The notes under the pieces were generated by a model. The model ran no database searches and was not told where the DNA came from. It was given only the letters and a program-made list of their open reading frames with translations. A program made the translations under genes and the position numbers. Source: Lineus longissimus (Eukaryota > Nemertea > Pilidiophora > Heteronemertea > Lineidae). From it: a stretch of 64,000 nucleotides of DNA. Where the stretch lies: contig NC_088317.1 in assembly GCF_910592395.1 (NCBI RefSeq), positions 17,034,039-17,098,038 of the forward strand. The letters run 5' to 3'. Positions 47,205 to 60,800 of this stretch are shown piece after piece (position 1 is the stretch's first letter; every line of letters starts with the position of its first letter).

Positions 47205-49246
47205 CCTGTATGAAGCAGTCCGCCTCAATGATTCAGAGCGACTTCAGACCCTCCTCAAGAGCAACAAGACTCATAATGACCAGGAGCACATGTCCATGGC
47301 CCTCCACATGGCGGCTCAGAGGGGACATGTCGAGTGCGGCAGTACCTTGATCCAAGCTGGGGTCAATCCAGATGCCCATAATTCAGGTAGGTGAAGGTTA
47401 CAGATTCATGTTGTGACTTGCCATCTTTCACCTGTCACCAGTTAACTGACTCTGGCTTCAAAACACGACGTGAGGGTGAAAAGTGACATTGTGTACCATA
47501 TGTAGCCTGCTCCTTGGAGATAAATTGCTCATCCCTTATGTGAACAGTGGGATGTTACATGTGAAGATGTGAACTCTGCATTCAACAAATTTGAAACCGT
47601 ACAATAATTCCTCAAAGGTTGAAACGAATGCAGTATAACGCACGTCCCTTCCAGTCCAACAATTGACTGTTAGAATGGCTGGAGAGATGGTGTATCAGTA
47701 TTTGATTGAAGTAGTTTCTTCAGTGGCTTTAATTCTTCCAGGTGGTTACACTGCCCTCATCCTTGCCGCCCGGCATGGACATGCGGACTTCATCAAGCTG
47801 TTGGTGAAGGAGAACTGTAACTTGCAGAAGACTGTCTACCAGACTGGAGCAAATGCTCTGCACTGGGCTGCTTGTAAGTACTGGGCACTTGGTGACCTTG
47901 GACAACCACACCCTGGGGATCTGGGAGGGTCACCCTTGGGAACTAAAAAATGTTGTTTGACATAGGTGTCAGGTGTGTTCCACAGGGGATCGGGTGTTTG
48001 ACATATCGTCTGAATGTCCTGGGTTCAATAGCAGACACTCTGACTCATTTATTTATGAAGTCACTTTACAGCTATCCATATTGGTCTCTTTTACAGAATA
48101 CAAGGTCGCTTTATTTCAGCGTGTGGTAAAATGGACTGTGCTCGTGTCCTGATTGAAGCAGGTTGCAAAGTTGATGCCAAATCGCTCCATGGCTGGACGC
48201 CTCTAATGGTTGCTGCCTCTAATGACGAGATCAGCTTGGTCAATCTGCTTTTGGACAACGGGGCAGATCCTGAGGCAAGAGATATCTACAAGGGGACCGC
48301 TCTGCATATTGCAGCATCTGAGGGAGCTCTGATTTCAGTGGAGGATCTCCTTTCCCTAGGCATAGACGTCAACATCAAGGATAAATTCGGCAAGACCCCG
48401 CTCCACAATGCTGCAAGACATTGCCAGGATAAGGCCATTTCAATCCTGATCAAGGAAAAATGTGACGTCAATGTCACGGATACTAAAGGACTGACTCCAC
48501 TGCATTATAGTGCCCTGTACGATAACCCTGCTTGCGCCCGGGAACTTTTAAACGGTGGCGCAGATCCGAAAGTCACGGTGAACAAAACTTGTCAGACACG
48601 GGAGGATGTACATGTACAAAAAGGGACAACAGCACTTATGATCGCGTGCGAGAGAAATGCGGGTTCTGTCGTGAGAATTTTGTTTGAATACCCCGAGACT
48701 CTGAAAGTCTTAGATGCGAAAGACTCAGATGGGAGGACAGCGTTACAGCACGCTTGTTCAAATGGTCACTGTCGGTGTATCAGTGTGCTCCTTGACGCTG
48801 GGGCAGACCCAGATGGAGTAGACACCGATGGACCCAACTGTGACAAGTCTCCACTGAATTTAGCAATTTCTAGTAAAAGTTTCGAAGCAGTGAAAACTCT
48901 AGTTCTCGGCAACTGCTCGATTAGTGAATCAAACATTCTGAACGCGATGTACGCCGAGGATTTAGAAATGGCAAAACTTCTCATCATGGCTCAGCAAGGT
49001 GCGTTATCGTCGAGTTTTCTTGTGAGCGCATCATGTGATCCGTCTTGCATGTATCAGGATAACATCTACGACTTCTTGTCTTGGGCGGAGTCGTTCATTC
49101 ACGCGAGGACCCTGTTGCATACTTGTAGATGCTTTGTGAGAAATTTGATAGGTTCTCGGAACATTTCTAAGATGAGTGAGCTACCCCTGCCTGGTCAAGT
49201 CATCCAGTATGTTGGTTTTAGAGATTTGAATGATTTGAACGGTTGA
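47205..49246 (+). CDS. Ankyrin-repeat and SOCS-box protein (ASB family), 5' end not located
   Basis: Exons 47205-47386, 47742-47873 and 48120-49246 join in frame and end at TGA 49246. They encode about eleven ankyrin repeats (for example ALHMAAQRGHVEC, GYTALILAARHGHADFIKLL, GWTPLMVAASNDEISLVNLL, GKTPLHNAARH, GRTALQHACSNGHCRCISVL). A C-terminal SOCS box follows: LLHTCRCFVRNLIGSR then ELPLPGQVIQYVGF. In this family the ankyrin repeats bind substrate and the SOCS box recruits Elongin B/C and a Cullin-5 ubiquitin ligase. The Cys/Leu BC-box pattern and the LPLP Cullin-box-like motif are visible. The first exon needs a preceding exon ending with two bases of a codon; none is certain. The closest ASB subtype was not determined. 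Confidence 0.9.
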
Positions 49247-51162
49247 AAAGTTGCTAGGTTGTGAGAAATCTGCCAATATTTTCAACCGTGGAGAAAACAC
49301 CATACATGAAACACTCACAAAAGTAAGTGATTATATCAAAGAATTGACAAAGACAAAAAATTGTAAGCATTAAAATTTATTATCACAAAAATAATGAACC
49401 GGCGTACCTTACAGGAAAAGCCCAAGATGAGGGTTAGGTTTATTGTGATAAGAAACGGATGAAGTATTTACAACACTTCCCTAGCTAGAGCTGCTTGCAA
49501 CCTGTACCAATATTGTGAATAATACAAGAGAATATAACCTGTGAATATTACCCTTGACCCCTCTCTAATACTCCCACAGAAAGGGATGCGACCACCAAAA
49601 AGGTCCAGTCAAAACCTCAGACATAGCTATGGTTAGCGCTATTGGCAAGAACATTCAATTACTTATACAACAACATATCAGCAGTGCATTAGAGGTAGTA
49701 TCCAACTGGCCTATCACCCCATACATCCTGGGTTACCAGCTTAAAGGCGTAACTCCAGACAGGACAAACCATTTGCCAGACAGGGGAGTTCCAAGTAGTC
49801 CATGTAATGCAATGCATGTGCACTAGTTACAGGTGATCCCCTATTGGGTCATGCCCATTCTACTGTGACCGGGCCACGAGCACTACCTGTTTAGGGATAG
49901 CATTATATCAATTTTCTCCTCCCATTCCAATTAAAGATAGACACTGCTTCATTCGGTCAACAGTGCTTGGAACACCGAGATCAACGGAATAGGATTTATT
50001 GATAGAACGCCTGATCAGAGGTACCCAGTAGTACTCGAAGCAGACCTGCAGGTATAGGGAGTTGAATACTGCCTCTAGCACAGTGCTGAACATATGCAAA
50101 AGCATTTGTACAGGAAACATGGCAAATAGTATAGAAGTGCAACAATGATTTGGACGACAGATGAACTACTGAATAAGCAGTATATGGACATGTACACAAA
50201 ACAATGGATGGACAAATTTTCATCAACAGATGAAATATGTTAGATGAAATTTTTCGAAAAAAGATGTATAGCATTTCAAACTTGTTATATATCCAAGTGA
50301 ACAATGAAGTTATATATAAATATGTATTGTTATTCATTACTACCTAGAATATTCTATTTGCTTAAAATTCATACAATGCCATGAAAGTGTGCACTTGATC
50401 CTCATACTGTATGCACATAGAAAGTCCAGTCATTTTATCTAAATGTAGTCGAAATCTTTCTCTTGCCAGTTATATGAAAGGCAAGATTGCCTAAATTACC
50501 TGAAATTTGTCACAAGACATTTTTTAAGGTCCTTGAGGCAAGAAAATTATCCAACACTAACTTTAGGCCACTTAAACGAACAAGGAACATATATATCTGT
50601 CAGACTGTGATCCAAAAGTTAAATGTAGAAGAATCTAACTACAAAATGCATCAAATAAGCACAAAAAAGTCAAAATATAAACTATCACAGTAAAAACTTA
50701 TGGTAATGATAATGAAAATAATTATACATATTGAAATTTAAGAAGTCTATACATGTATTTACTATAATTTGTTCATAAGAAGCAAAAGAAAGCCACGCAA
50801 AAAATGACATCTAAATTATTGACCGCACTCCAATAGATTTCAAAAGTTATTGAGTCATGCAAAAAGAATGTGGAGAAATTTCTATGTACATCATGCATGC
50901 ATACCGTGAATCTCATTTTGTTTGCTAACACAACCACTAAACCCTTATTCTTACATATATCAAGTATAGATTATAGATTATAGTATAGATCAAGTATAGA
51001 ATAAAGAGGTTAAATCATCTGGATGTCTAAACCATATTTAGTGATACATGTAGCAAGAATGAAAGTCTTACTGTCTCTAAGTTTTAGATAAATTAGCAAG
51101 ACATATATTTACACCTCTCAGATACTTCCCCGATAAATTGATACAAATCACTTGAATACAAG

Positions 51163-51330
51163 TGCAGTGGAACCTCTCTCTTAAGGACAACCTCACTATA
51201 TCAAGGACACCAGTTTTGGTCCTAAATTGGTTGTTTCCATTCAATTTTACCTCTCTAATCAGGACACCTCATTATTAAGGACAGCACTTGTCAGTCCCAA
51301 GGGTGTCCTTAATAGAGAGGTTCTATTGTA
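51163..51330. mobile_element. MITE, ACAGTAGAACCTC family, copy 5
   Basis: Left GCAGTGGAACCTCTCTCTTA, right AGAGAGGTTCTATTGTA. The interior is close to the copy at 10878 (GGACAGCACTTGTCAGTCCC shared). Confidence 0.8.
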
Positions 51331-51641
51331 TGTTTTAAACACAGAAGTTTTTTTCTGAAAGCAAAACGTCAAAACTGCACAGCAACAATTGACAATCTTA
51401 TGGCACTGTTATTTTTCAAATCCAAGGTTAAGTAATAAAATTATAGCCTCAGTTACATGACCCCTACCGTGTGAGAAACAGCTGGCAACACACATAAAAT
51501 GCAAACAGAGACAATAATTGTACCACGGCTTTAATTGTATGACCTTTCCTTACTTAATATAGATTTCTACTCCATTGGTTACACAAGCTTGCTGTTCAGA
51601 TAAACTGGAAAGATGGAAGCCTGTACAAAAACAAGAAAATA

Positions 51642-51760
51642 TAGAAGTAGACAAGTTATGATATGATCGATGAGCTGATGTCATCTCAGGACTAGGAGAC
51701 AGAAGTAGACAAGTTATGATATGATCGATGAGCTGATGTCATCTCAGGACTGGAGACGGT
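51642..51760. repeat. ~57-bp direct duplication
   Basis: AGAAGTAGACAAGTTATGAT through CATCTCAGGACT occurs twice back to back; the first copy has one extra base near its end. Confidence 0.85.
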
Positions 51761-51974
51761 CAGAGATCCATATGACGCGGCAGCCAGCTCACAAGGACGG
51801 GTTGAATGATAGATGAGCACAGCCCCAGAGTCCAGATGGCACCTATACCCTATCAAGACTTTACAGTCCTCCCTCCACATGAGCCCACAATTACACTTAA
51901 CAACACCATCTGCAATTTTAAGAGTTAAAATTTCATGAAACCTATCCTACATGTATATTGTATAATTCTGTTAG

Positions 51975-52317
51975 TTAAAGGGAACTGGAACCGCCGAGCG
52001 ATTTATTCAACTTTTCGACTTTCACCGCCCGAGAAAGTCAAACTTCCAACTTGCTATTCGAGTTCAGATTTGTAGCTCCGCCCCCAATGCCCGAGCATGC
52101 GCAGTTCAATTTGTTATTATTGAGAATCATGTGAGAATCACGTGAGTCATGCGATCTTTCATTCAAGAGTTTTCGTAGTAAATTCCGTAGTAGTGACGTC
52201 ACTCAATGATTGACAGCTAGGCGCCATGTTTCATTCATGCCTCGTTCTGATCACCCGATACGCGGGAAATGAAAACGAGGTCATACGAACTGGCTTGGCG
52301 GTTTCAGTTCCCTTTAA
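51975..52317. mobile_element. 343-bp TTAA-flanked MITE, copy 2
   Basis: Same length and nearly the same sequence as 17111-17453. Ends TTAAAGGGAACTGGAACCGC and inverse, TTAA at both edges. Confidence 0.88.
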
Positions 52318-53920
52318 TTGTATCAGGTGAGCCTGTAACAGGTATATAAATTTGAAGTACCACATTTATTTTGGACATCGTTACCAATACCAGACAGATT
52401 TAATGATTGTATAAATTTACAACATTTCTTAAATAATGGTTTAGTAAATACTTGAAAACGATATGATCATTCTGATATGATAGTGCTGGCATATCAAGCT
52501 TATCAGGTGCAAAAATCTGAATTGCTATACATTAAGCAAATTCCAAAAAATGAAAATATTTTCTGGACAACAGCAAAGCTGCCACATTCAATTCTTGGAC
52601 AACAGCACCTAAAACTAGCGCAACGTTTTCAATATTCAAAAATTCGGAAACAACCAGGATAAAATTGCTGCCATGAAACTGGACGATATGAATCTCAGCA
52701 AATTTGTAAGCGGGCGGAATCTTCATACTGGTTTATGTAAAAGGACAAATAAGGAGCTTAGTGCTGAAAAAGCCTATTTACACGGCGACAAGGATAAACT
52801 GGTACACGGGTGGTGACTGTTAGTTACGTTTACACCGGTTTTTGACGTTACCCTTACAGGATTCCACTACAGCCAATAATTCATCCATACGTAACGTAAC
52901 AGTCACGACCCGACTGGAACCGCTGATATTGAAGATAATGCCAGTTGCCAATATGGGTTGGCAGGTGACTGGTGTTGGGACTAGATATTGGTGAGGAAGG
53001 CACACTGGGATATTTCTGTCGGACTGGACAGGTTTTAATCCATCTTTTAACAGAGGAAAACACACAGGGTTTAAAGCGTTGTTTACTGATTGAGGAACGC
53101 ACTATAGGACATTTCTGTCTGGTGCAACTTGGGATTTAAGGCCTTGTTTACTGATTGAGGAATGCACACGAGGAAATTTCTGTCTGGCGGCAGGGGTTTT
53201 AGGCCTTACTCACATATCATTATCAATCATGTTCATTTGACTCCAACTCAATGGAACTATCATTTGAATCCAAGTCCAATTCAATGGAACTGCAAGACAA
53301 ATATATACTGGTCAAAGAAGAAGAGTCCAATGCGAAAAAAGACCCTAAGTGTATGGCGAGGGTAAAATGCCTACCTAATTTTTGGCGAGAGAAAAATGCC
53401 TACCTAAATCTTGCCTTCTATCGATGGATATTCCAGGGCATATGGGTACTTCTGATTCATGTTTGAAATTTATTTTAGTTCCTTCCACTATATCCAATTC
53501 ATATCCGTTGTACATATCCAATTTCTATCAACTGGATTTAAAATATCTGATATAAATTCAATATCATTTGGATATCCAATTCGATGATTGCTAAGTTGAG
53601 TTGTTGATATCAACTCAATTTCTTGCAGACACATTAAACATCAATCCGAAGAAAAAAATGGACCTTAAAAATAAAATTTCTGACTCCCAGATTTCAATCG
53701 AACATCAGACTTGACCACCTCACTATTTGGTACAACTTTTTATGGCATCTTCTGCAATCATGTCGTTATGCCATGCATTGCGACATGCATTTATCTACAC
53801 TGCATGATGACATCGCAAGACTAGTATTTTTCACCAGAGAAGCGTACACAATGACACACCGGACCGTTATAGTGAAATGGTTAAACTGAATCCCGGCAAC
53901 AAAATACTAATCGGCTCTAA

Positions 53921-56900
53921 TTACAGTCGTTCACTATCCTCCACTCCTCCTCGTGGATTATGAAAGATGAGATATGGCTTATTTGAGAGGCGGCCCTTTT
54001 TCCGAGCGTAAAGGATTCCCAACGCAATGATGATGATTAATACTAAGATTCCTATGGTAGATCCCACGGCTACACCAGCGACACTGTGCGATGCGTGGCC
54101 ATGAGTTGCTGGACGGGTCCCAATACCGATAGTAAGATGATCTGAAATTATAATAAGAAAATGAATGATAATAATGGACTCTTTATAAACAGTTAACCCT
54201 CGCGTTTGAGGAGAATCTCAGGACTGACAAGTGCTCTTTGTAAAAGAAAGGTGTCTCTCGTACTTCATAAGTAAACTACTTCACTCAGCGTGTTTGATAT
54301 TTTTCCGATTTTGTTCCGACTCTCAAATAGTTAAACACACCTTTAGGGGACATACGAAACTCGTTGATGGCCATCATACCGCCTCGTGGGATTCCCTGGA
54401 ACTGCCAAGTCTGCTTCTTATGATCGTACAGGAGATGTCCAGTGATGAAGAAACCATGCATGAACCATTCCGTCACGACGTACTGCTTAATCTGGTGGAA
54501 CATGAAGTTGGATTCTTCGTTCATCCAGCCTGGGAAGATAGAAATGAAAGACGGTTTGAGGAGTGCTGGGCTCTGCGCTTTGTTCCGCAGATATTGCTCA
54601 CTTAAAGGGGGATTATAGGCAGGAGCAGAGGGGCTAATTTGGCCATCTTCAAGGGACTAATATACACAGTAAGGGCACTGGGTAATGTCAAAATCAGCAC
54701 TAAATAGTGATGCCTATGGTCAACCCTTAAGGACAACAGGGTGTGACCCAAATCATGGCATTCAAATGACTGGTGCTTACCTTCTACATCAAACGACGAC
54801 GACCCATCATCAAACTTAGCGATCAGGACTCCACCTCGTTGGTCTTCCCAAGGGAACTTGATGCCTTTTACAGTGAAATTAAAAGATCGCCATTTTTTGT
54901 TGTAAAGGTACTTTCCCACCCATTTTTGATGGTTCTCAAAAACGCCAGTCCAGTGTTCCACTGCAATGGTAGAAGTATGCAAGTTACAATATCCTGGTAT
55001 ACAGCTAATTTTCACGGGTGTTTTAGTTTTGCCAATAGCTGACATTCGAGAAAATCGTGAAAAAATGTTTTTGGATAGGAAAGATTTAAAAAAGTTTTGT
55101 AACTGGCCAAAATAAAAATTGTGAAAAAGGATTTTTTAAAGAAATGTTTGCAAAAATAGAAAGGAAGTTTGTAAACTATGATGGTTTAAAGTATACCACA
55201 AATTCAAAATAAATAACAAATTTTCGAAGTGAGTCAGTGGAGGAGATTGCTACTGGAGCAACAAACAGACAGTTGCTGGGAGTAGAGCAAAATTTTACTA
55301 TATTAAAAGTCGCAGGCAGCTTATTCTTCAAATGGAATCATGACATACAAGTACCATTTATACAACTATCAATTCATACCCTGTACATCCCCTCCTCAAG
55401 AATTGACGACGAAATAAATACTCACTGGTCTTGTCACACAACGAGATTTCACAGTACTCAAACAATTGTGTCGAATTTCCTAATCCTACAATATCTGTTA
55501 CATAACACCACGGCCCATACGGTTTGGCAACTGGGTCGGGATTACGACAGTAATTTTCTGCAAGGCTAACGGTAGCTTCGGGGAACATGGAATTTTTGGT
55601 GTAGTGGTGTTTGTGAGGAAACTGGCTGTCCCAACGTTGACATTTTTTGCCGGTGTGTGTGTGATGCGCCTTTCCTGCGTATCTTGAACCATTGAAGTAC
55701 TTTTTGCACTCATTAACTGAAACGATAAAAATAACTCTAATGAGAGCCAAAATTGTGGCCAACAAAGGATCCACATGCAAGAAAGGACAATAGCATTCCG
55801 CGACGTTACTATTTATAGCTCACAAGGTCATTTGAATAAGATATTGATGACGTTTTAGTCACGTGACAGTCGGACATCAACACTTATTTCTACGCATTTG
55901 AGCTTATTTCAAAGTCAATTATCTTTGACCCTGCATTGTTTTTAGCAAGAATGATACCATAGAGTCAGAGAGAGAAATATTCAGAACAATTATGTAGTAT
56001 TTCCAACACTCGGACATGTGCCAGATTGAATCTAACTGCCCCAGTTAGAAAGCCTGAAGCCATTACGAACCACATGTTTGTCCGATATTGCCTGTAATTC
56101 AGCGATGGGGAAATAGAGGGCAGCAGCTGCAGTGACGTCATTATCGCGGAATGCTATTAAGTTGCATGCCATTGGTTTGACAGGGGACATCAGGGCATGG
56201 AAGAGGGCACAAGCAGCCTTCTCCTTGGTTAGACTTTACCTGGAGGCAAGGGGCACCAGTGCCACTGAGGTAGGCACCCACAAGCCTTCTCCTTGGTTAG
56301 ATTTTAACTGGAGGCAAGGGGCACCAGTGCCACTGAGGTAGGCACCCACAACCTTATCCTTGGTTCGATTTTTAACTAAGGGGGCACCAAGGCCATTGAA
56401 GTGGGCAGACTAAGCCTTGGTCGAATTCAAGAACTGTACATATAAGAAGAGAGACTGTGGGAACACAATGCAAATTTGGATGGGACAGTTAAGACCTGAT
56501 TTTTAAATGAACACTTCAGAACTTACTGAAACAAAACGGAATTGGGCACAACTCCCATCCACGGGTAAAGGATGTTGTAAAACACCACGGCCCATTCGAC
56601 TCTCCATCAGGATTGCGACAGAAGTTCTCCGCCAGGCTTAAATTGTTCTCGGGGAATTGATTGACGTCCTTGTAGATGTGTTTGTGGGGTTTCTGCGCAT
56701 CCCAATGCTGACACGTAAAGCCGGACATCGTTGTGTTTATAGTACCGCGATACTCCATACCCTTTAAATCTTGCCTGCATTCTTGCCCTGAAAGACAATT
56801 GAATAGAATGAGAATCTGTTAGGGACTGTTCCCCAACACATCAGAACTACTTTGAGAATAAATGTAGGCCTTCGAATTGTATCTTTTGTAATACACACAT

Positions 56901-57847
56901 TGCACAATTAGAAAAGCCTGAATCTGAGGAGATTTTGAAATGTTTACAATAATAAATACAGGTTGCTGATGCTGGCCATTTCAGGCCAGTTGAAAGTATT
57001 GAGTGGCACTGGCAAAGCATCTAACCCACGACCTTGCTATCCCAAGTCGGATGCTCTACAACCATACTTACTGTACTGTTTCCCCTCACAATAAGGAATA
57101 TCACAATACTCAGAGCCCTTCCCTTTATTCAAGTAACACCAAGGCCCATGGGGATCCCTGTTTGGGTTGCGACAGTAGTACTCAGCTGCTTGTAAGCTCT
57201 CATCCGGAAAATTCTCCATTTTGTATGTATGGTCATTGGGCGTCTTCATGACCCATGCCTGGCAGAGTTTTCCAGTTTTAGTGTTGTTCTGGTAGCCAGC
57301 ATATTCGAAGCCCCCTTTGGACGTCTTGCACTGTAACGGCTCGGTCTTTGCTGGAATGGAACAAGATGAAATTGAACTTTTAACGAAATTTGTCCATTCT
57401 GGAATGTCCTGTCGATTAGCCTTTACTTTACAATAATTTGAAAAGGTTCAAAGTCCACATCTAGTTCTGGTTCTGGTAATTAATCAACAATCTTCCAGCT
57501 AGCTGGAGTATGGCGTCATCTGGTTTATACCAGAGCCCCAGAGGGATTGAGCTAATTTCAGATGTTGTAAATTGTATATGGTTTGATGGGCCTTACTATT
57601 ACTAATTCTGAAATACTGCATGAGAACTGATGCTGCATTCAGTCAACGAAACTGAAACTGGAAGTAGGCTAGGCCTACAATCATACAATGAGCTACTAGC
57701 TAAAGAAAAGTGTGTTTACTTTAATGTTACAGTTGTAAACTCACCTTTATTTGAGATTGGCATATTTGGACGATGGCCCACTTTATTCTCGACTGCGGAT
57801 GAAGCACAGCTCATCAAAACGAACAGAATGAATGTTGACGCCAACAT
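53921..57847 (-). CDS. Three-kringle type I membrane protein
   Basis: Seven exons: 57745-57847, 57072-57350, 56527-56787, 55426-55716, 54781-54960, 54341-54529 and 53921-54141; 507 aa. The chosen ATG (57847) starts a clear signal peptide (MLASTFILFVLMSCASSA). Kringles lie at about residues 42-122, 131-210 and 217-305, each in one exon with six cysteines and the NPDG/NP..GPWC signature. Residues about 306-435 form a two-exon segment with no cysteine and many aromatics (EHWTGVFENHQKW, TEWFMHGFFITGHLLYD) that I do not recognise. One helix follows at about 454-476 (GILVLIIIIALGILY), then RKKGR and a cytosolic tail of roughly 30 residues. Every intron is phase 1, typical of exon-shuffled extracellular modules. 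Kringles bind ligands and proteases; no catalytic domain is present. Function unknown. Confidence 0.92.
54602..54704. mobile_element. 220-bp TTAA MITE family, left-end fragment
   Basis: Begins TTAAAGGGGGATTATAGGCA and matches other copies to about 54704, then stops. In the kringle gene intron between 54529 and 54781. Confidence 0.75.
56196..56400. repeat. ~70-bp tandem repeat, three decaying copies
   Basis: Units share CCTTCTCCTTGGTTAGA and GGCAAGGGGCACCAGTGCCA; the third is diverged. In a kringle gene intron. Confidence 0.8.
57008..57066 (-). mobile_element. tRNA-derived SINE head beside a splice donor
   Basis: Minus strand GTTGTAGAGCATCCGACTTG then AAGGTCGTGGGTTAGATGC looks like a tRNA D-arm to T-arm stretch. 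Its start is about 6 bp from the donor of the kringle exon ending at 57072. Confidence 0.5.
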
Positions 57848-60800
57848 TTGCCTCCCAGTGCATTGATGTACATTGATATTGTGTTGGATAGTAGATTTTG
57901 GATAAAACATTATGGCATTTGTTGGCAAATCTCAGATTCAAACGAAACTAATTTGTGGCTGTGTATGTAGTGATATATAATCTCTAACACTATACCCACA
58001 ATTACGTGTGAAATAACAACGTTATAAAGGAGTAAATGTACTTAGAAAAATGTAAATATCACGCAAAGTTTTCCAATGGAGGTCGCCATCTTGTGTAGCG
58101 ATTTGTTACTTCCTCCATGTACACATCGAGGGATGGCGGCCGGATGTCGGAGTTCTTCTAGTAATAATAGGTGACGCCACTGTTAGTAGAACCCGGGTGA
58201 TTAACAGAGGGTAGTTCATCCCAATTTTAGTAGATGGCGTGGCAGTAAAAAGTAGTATGTGGGTCAATTACGGCGTCGAGCTCATCGGAAGCTGACTTGC
58301 CAAAGCCACTTGCGTTTCTAGCACTTGGCCTGGTGAGTCTCTTGCTTGCCATGTCATTGACCAGTAAACAAGGAATCTCGGTCCTACGTCTCATTCGAAG
58401 AACAGTGAAGAGCTGGAAAGTTTAGTTCATTGAAAACCGCTCCGGTTCATCCAAGAATACAAATCCTCCCCTTGGCCTATTGAGATAGCCAGCAGACTAT
58501 GAGGCTCCTTAACTTAATAACGGCATCGCCTGGGTCTTGAGCACTTATATTCAGAAATGGTCTGAGATCAAGGGTGTTTAGCATTCTTGTCAAGCACTAA
58601 AACATTTTTATACGTCTGACATTATATATACATATGTATCGGATACAATAACGTATTTGAATGTCCTTCGTGACTGAAATAACAACTTTATCAGTTTTGA
58701 GTCTCCCCAAAATTTTCGTGCAGAGCGGCCGTTTGCAAAACAAAACCACGTGACTCAATTAAATCAACCATATCGGGACCGACAAAATCTCTTTTCAGCA
58801 ACGGAAGCCGCGGTGTGTGATATTGTCGTACAATCGCTTTTGAAAGCGCATGTCCCGATTGGGTCACTTCATTCTGTTGTCGCATTCAGCGCGCCTGTTG
58901 GACGTCTTTTCAATAGCGACACATTTTTGTTTGCGAATTCGTCTCGGCTTGTAGCCGGTTGTGACTGTGGATAAGGTCTCTGGGATTATTATTGTGGTCA
59001 GGAATTTAAGGATCTGGGAGGATGTACGCAGAAAAGTAAGTCATTTTATCATATTCAGCATATTTTATACGTTCGTCACGTAAGTACAGTTACTTGGCGG
59101 AGACTATCCTATAGAGTTGTCCCCGCCCAGAAAATGACTCGAATCTGCGCTGTTGTGTATCTAGATTATCCCCAAAGCCTGCGTATTTTTGCTCAAACTG
59201 AAGTGACTGTTGAAGCGAATTTATTTGCCTCACCCTTAGACGAGAGGCAGAAACCCCGGATGCTCTGACCATAAACGTGCTATTCTTTGAGCTTCTAACT
59301 TTCTTTTACTATATCAAGCTTCTGCTGGAAAAGTTTTATGTAAGCGTTTGAACATCTAGAATTCTGTGGCACTCGGAGTCCACTGCACCAACCGGTCCGC
59401 TGATGCCAACTCACAGTACTCTCTTGACAATTAGATCTCCAGTGTCCATTAAAGTTAGGGAGTACCGTATTCGTAGAAGTTAGGTATTTGACACGATTTT
59501 GTACCCAGACATTCACCAATACTCCCGGACATTCACGAATGTTGTTCCCATCTTTAAAATGCACCGTCCTATCAACTGATAAAATAGTCTTCCCTTTAGT
59601 TTTTCTGTTTCGTCTGATTAAACTACCGAGGCAGCCCATTCGTCATCCTATAGATACTTCGGGGTGAGGCGAGGATGGAATTTACTGTCCAGTGGGTGTA
59701 AGACACTGCACACACATGTCACATCCGCAACAGCACATAGGCTATACCTCTAGAGATAGCTGGGTAGAAGGAACAGTATGTTTTAGAGACACCTTTGCCC
59801 CCAATTATTGCCAAAAAAAACACCGACCAATGATGTCGTCAGTGGAGTATTCCCTGGACCGATGCTGCAAGGACTGTCTTTCTATATGGATACATCTTGT
59901 CACTAACTGACGACGGAGCGCAATTCAGTTTAAACCAGGACCAATTACTGGCGTACATAACATGTGTATTATGACATCAGTGGTTTCATCATTGAGAAAG
60001 TGCTAACCGCCCTGGTCGACCCCTTAGTATACAAAAACTCTGCCCCCGTAACCACCTGGACTTCACTTCACCATCAATGACGTCCTCACGCACTCTACAA
60101 TATGAGGTCAATACAAACGCTGGCCTCTTGATGTACGAGTAACACCCGCCGTTTTAGAAATTGCGGAAAATATCCACTCAAGCCCTGTTGAGAATTCTAT
60201 GAACAACGACAAGGTATATAATTTCCATTGCTGGGAAAATTCTTGCTGATTCACCATCTGCGAATGGCCGATGTACCGCTAAGCCAATGCATTCTCGCGA
60301 GGACGGTTGTGACCTCGCCGCGAATATGAGTTCGAGGACGCGGCTGAAGCGGCTGCCGTCTGAAGGTCTTTGACGGCTCTTCATATTCACGCGAACTAGT
60401 GATGAATTTAAAGCCAGTATTGGGGTAGACCAGGGCCCCAGGGGTATGAATAAAAGACCAAACAGGGGAATATGTCCCCATGAGGACATCGATGTGACCT
60501 CTTCGTTCCAGGCCGCGGCTGAAGTTTCGCCGACGGCTTCCTGCAGGTTTTGTTGTCTCTCTATTCGTACGAAATCTATGGTGAAATGAGAGAGCATGCC
60601 AGTCTATAGTCCGGACGTAGTGGACCGGCCTTGTCATGTCACCCATGAAGGAAAGTCGAGCAGGATGCCGAAATGGACGGTATAGGAGTCTATGCCAGTC
60701 CATGTAAGGCTGGACCGAGGCATCAATATTCGTTCCGGGTTTGTTGTCTTCTGATGTCGTGTTATGTGTAGCTTGCGTGTTGTTTCATCTGTGCCTCCAA

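Larger units (their letters stand above)
49247..53920. other. Intergenic region between ASB and kringle genes
   Basis: AT-rich and without supported exons; holds ASB 3'UTR, two MITEs and a two-copy tandem repeat. Confidence 0.4.

Noticed and set aside
54341-54960. Ependymin-related domain in the kringle protein
   Set aside because: The conserved disulphide cysteines of that family are absent.
60178-60703. Two overlapping minus-strand ORFs of 139 and 150 aa
   Set aside because: No recognisable domain, no supporting splice sites, and both frames are open together in a GC-richer stretch.
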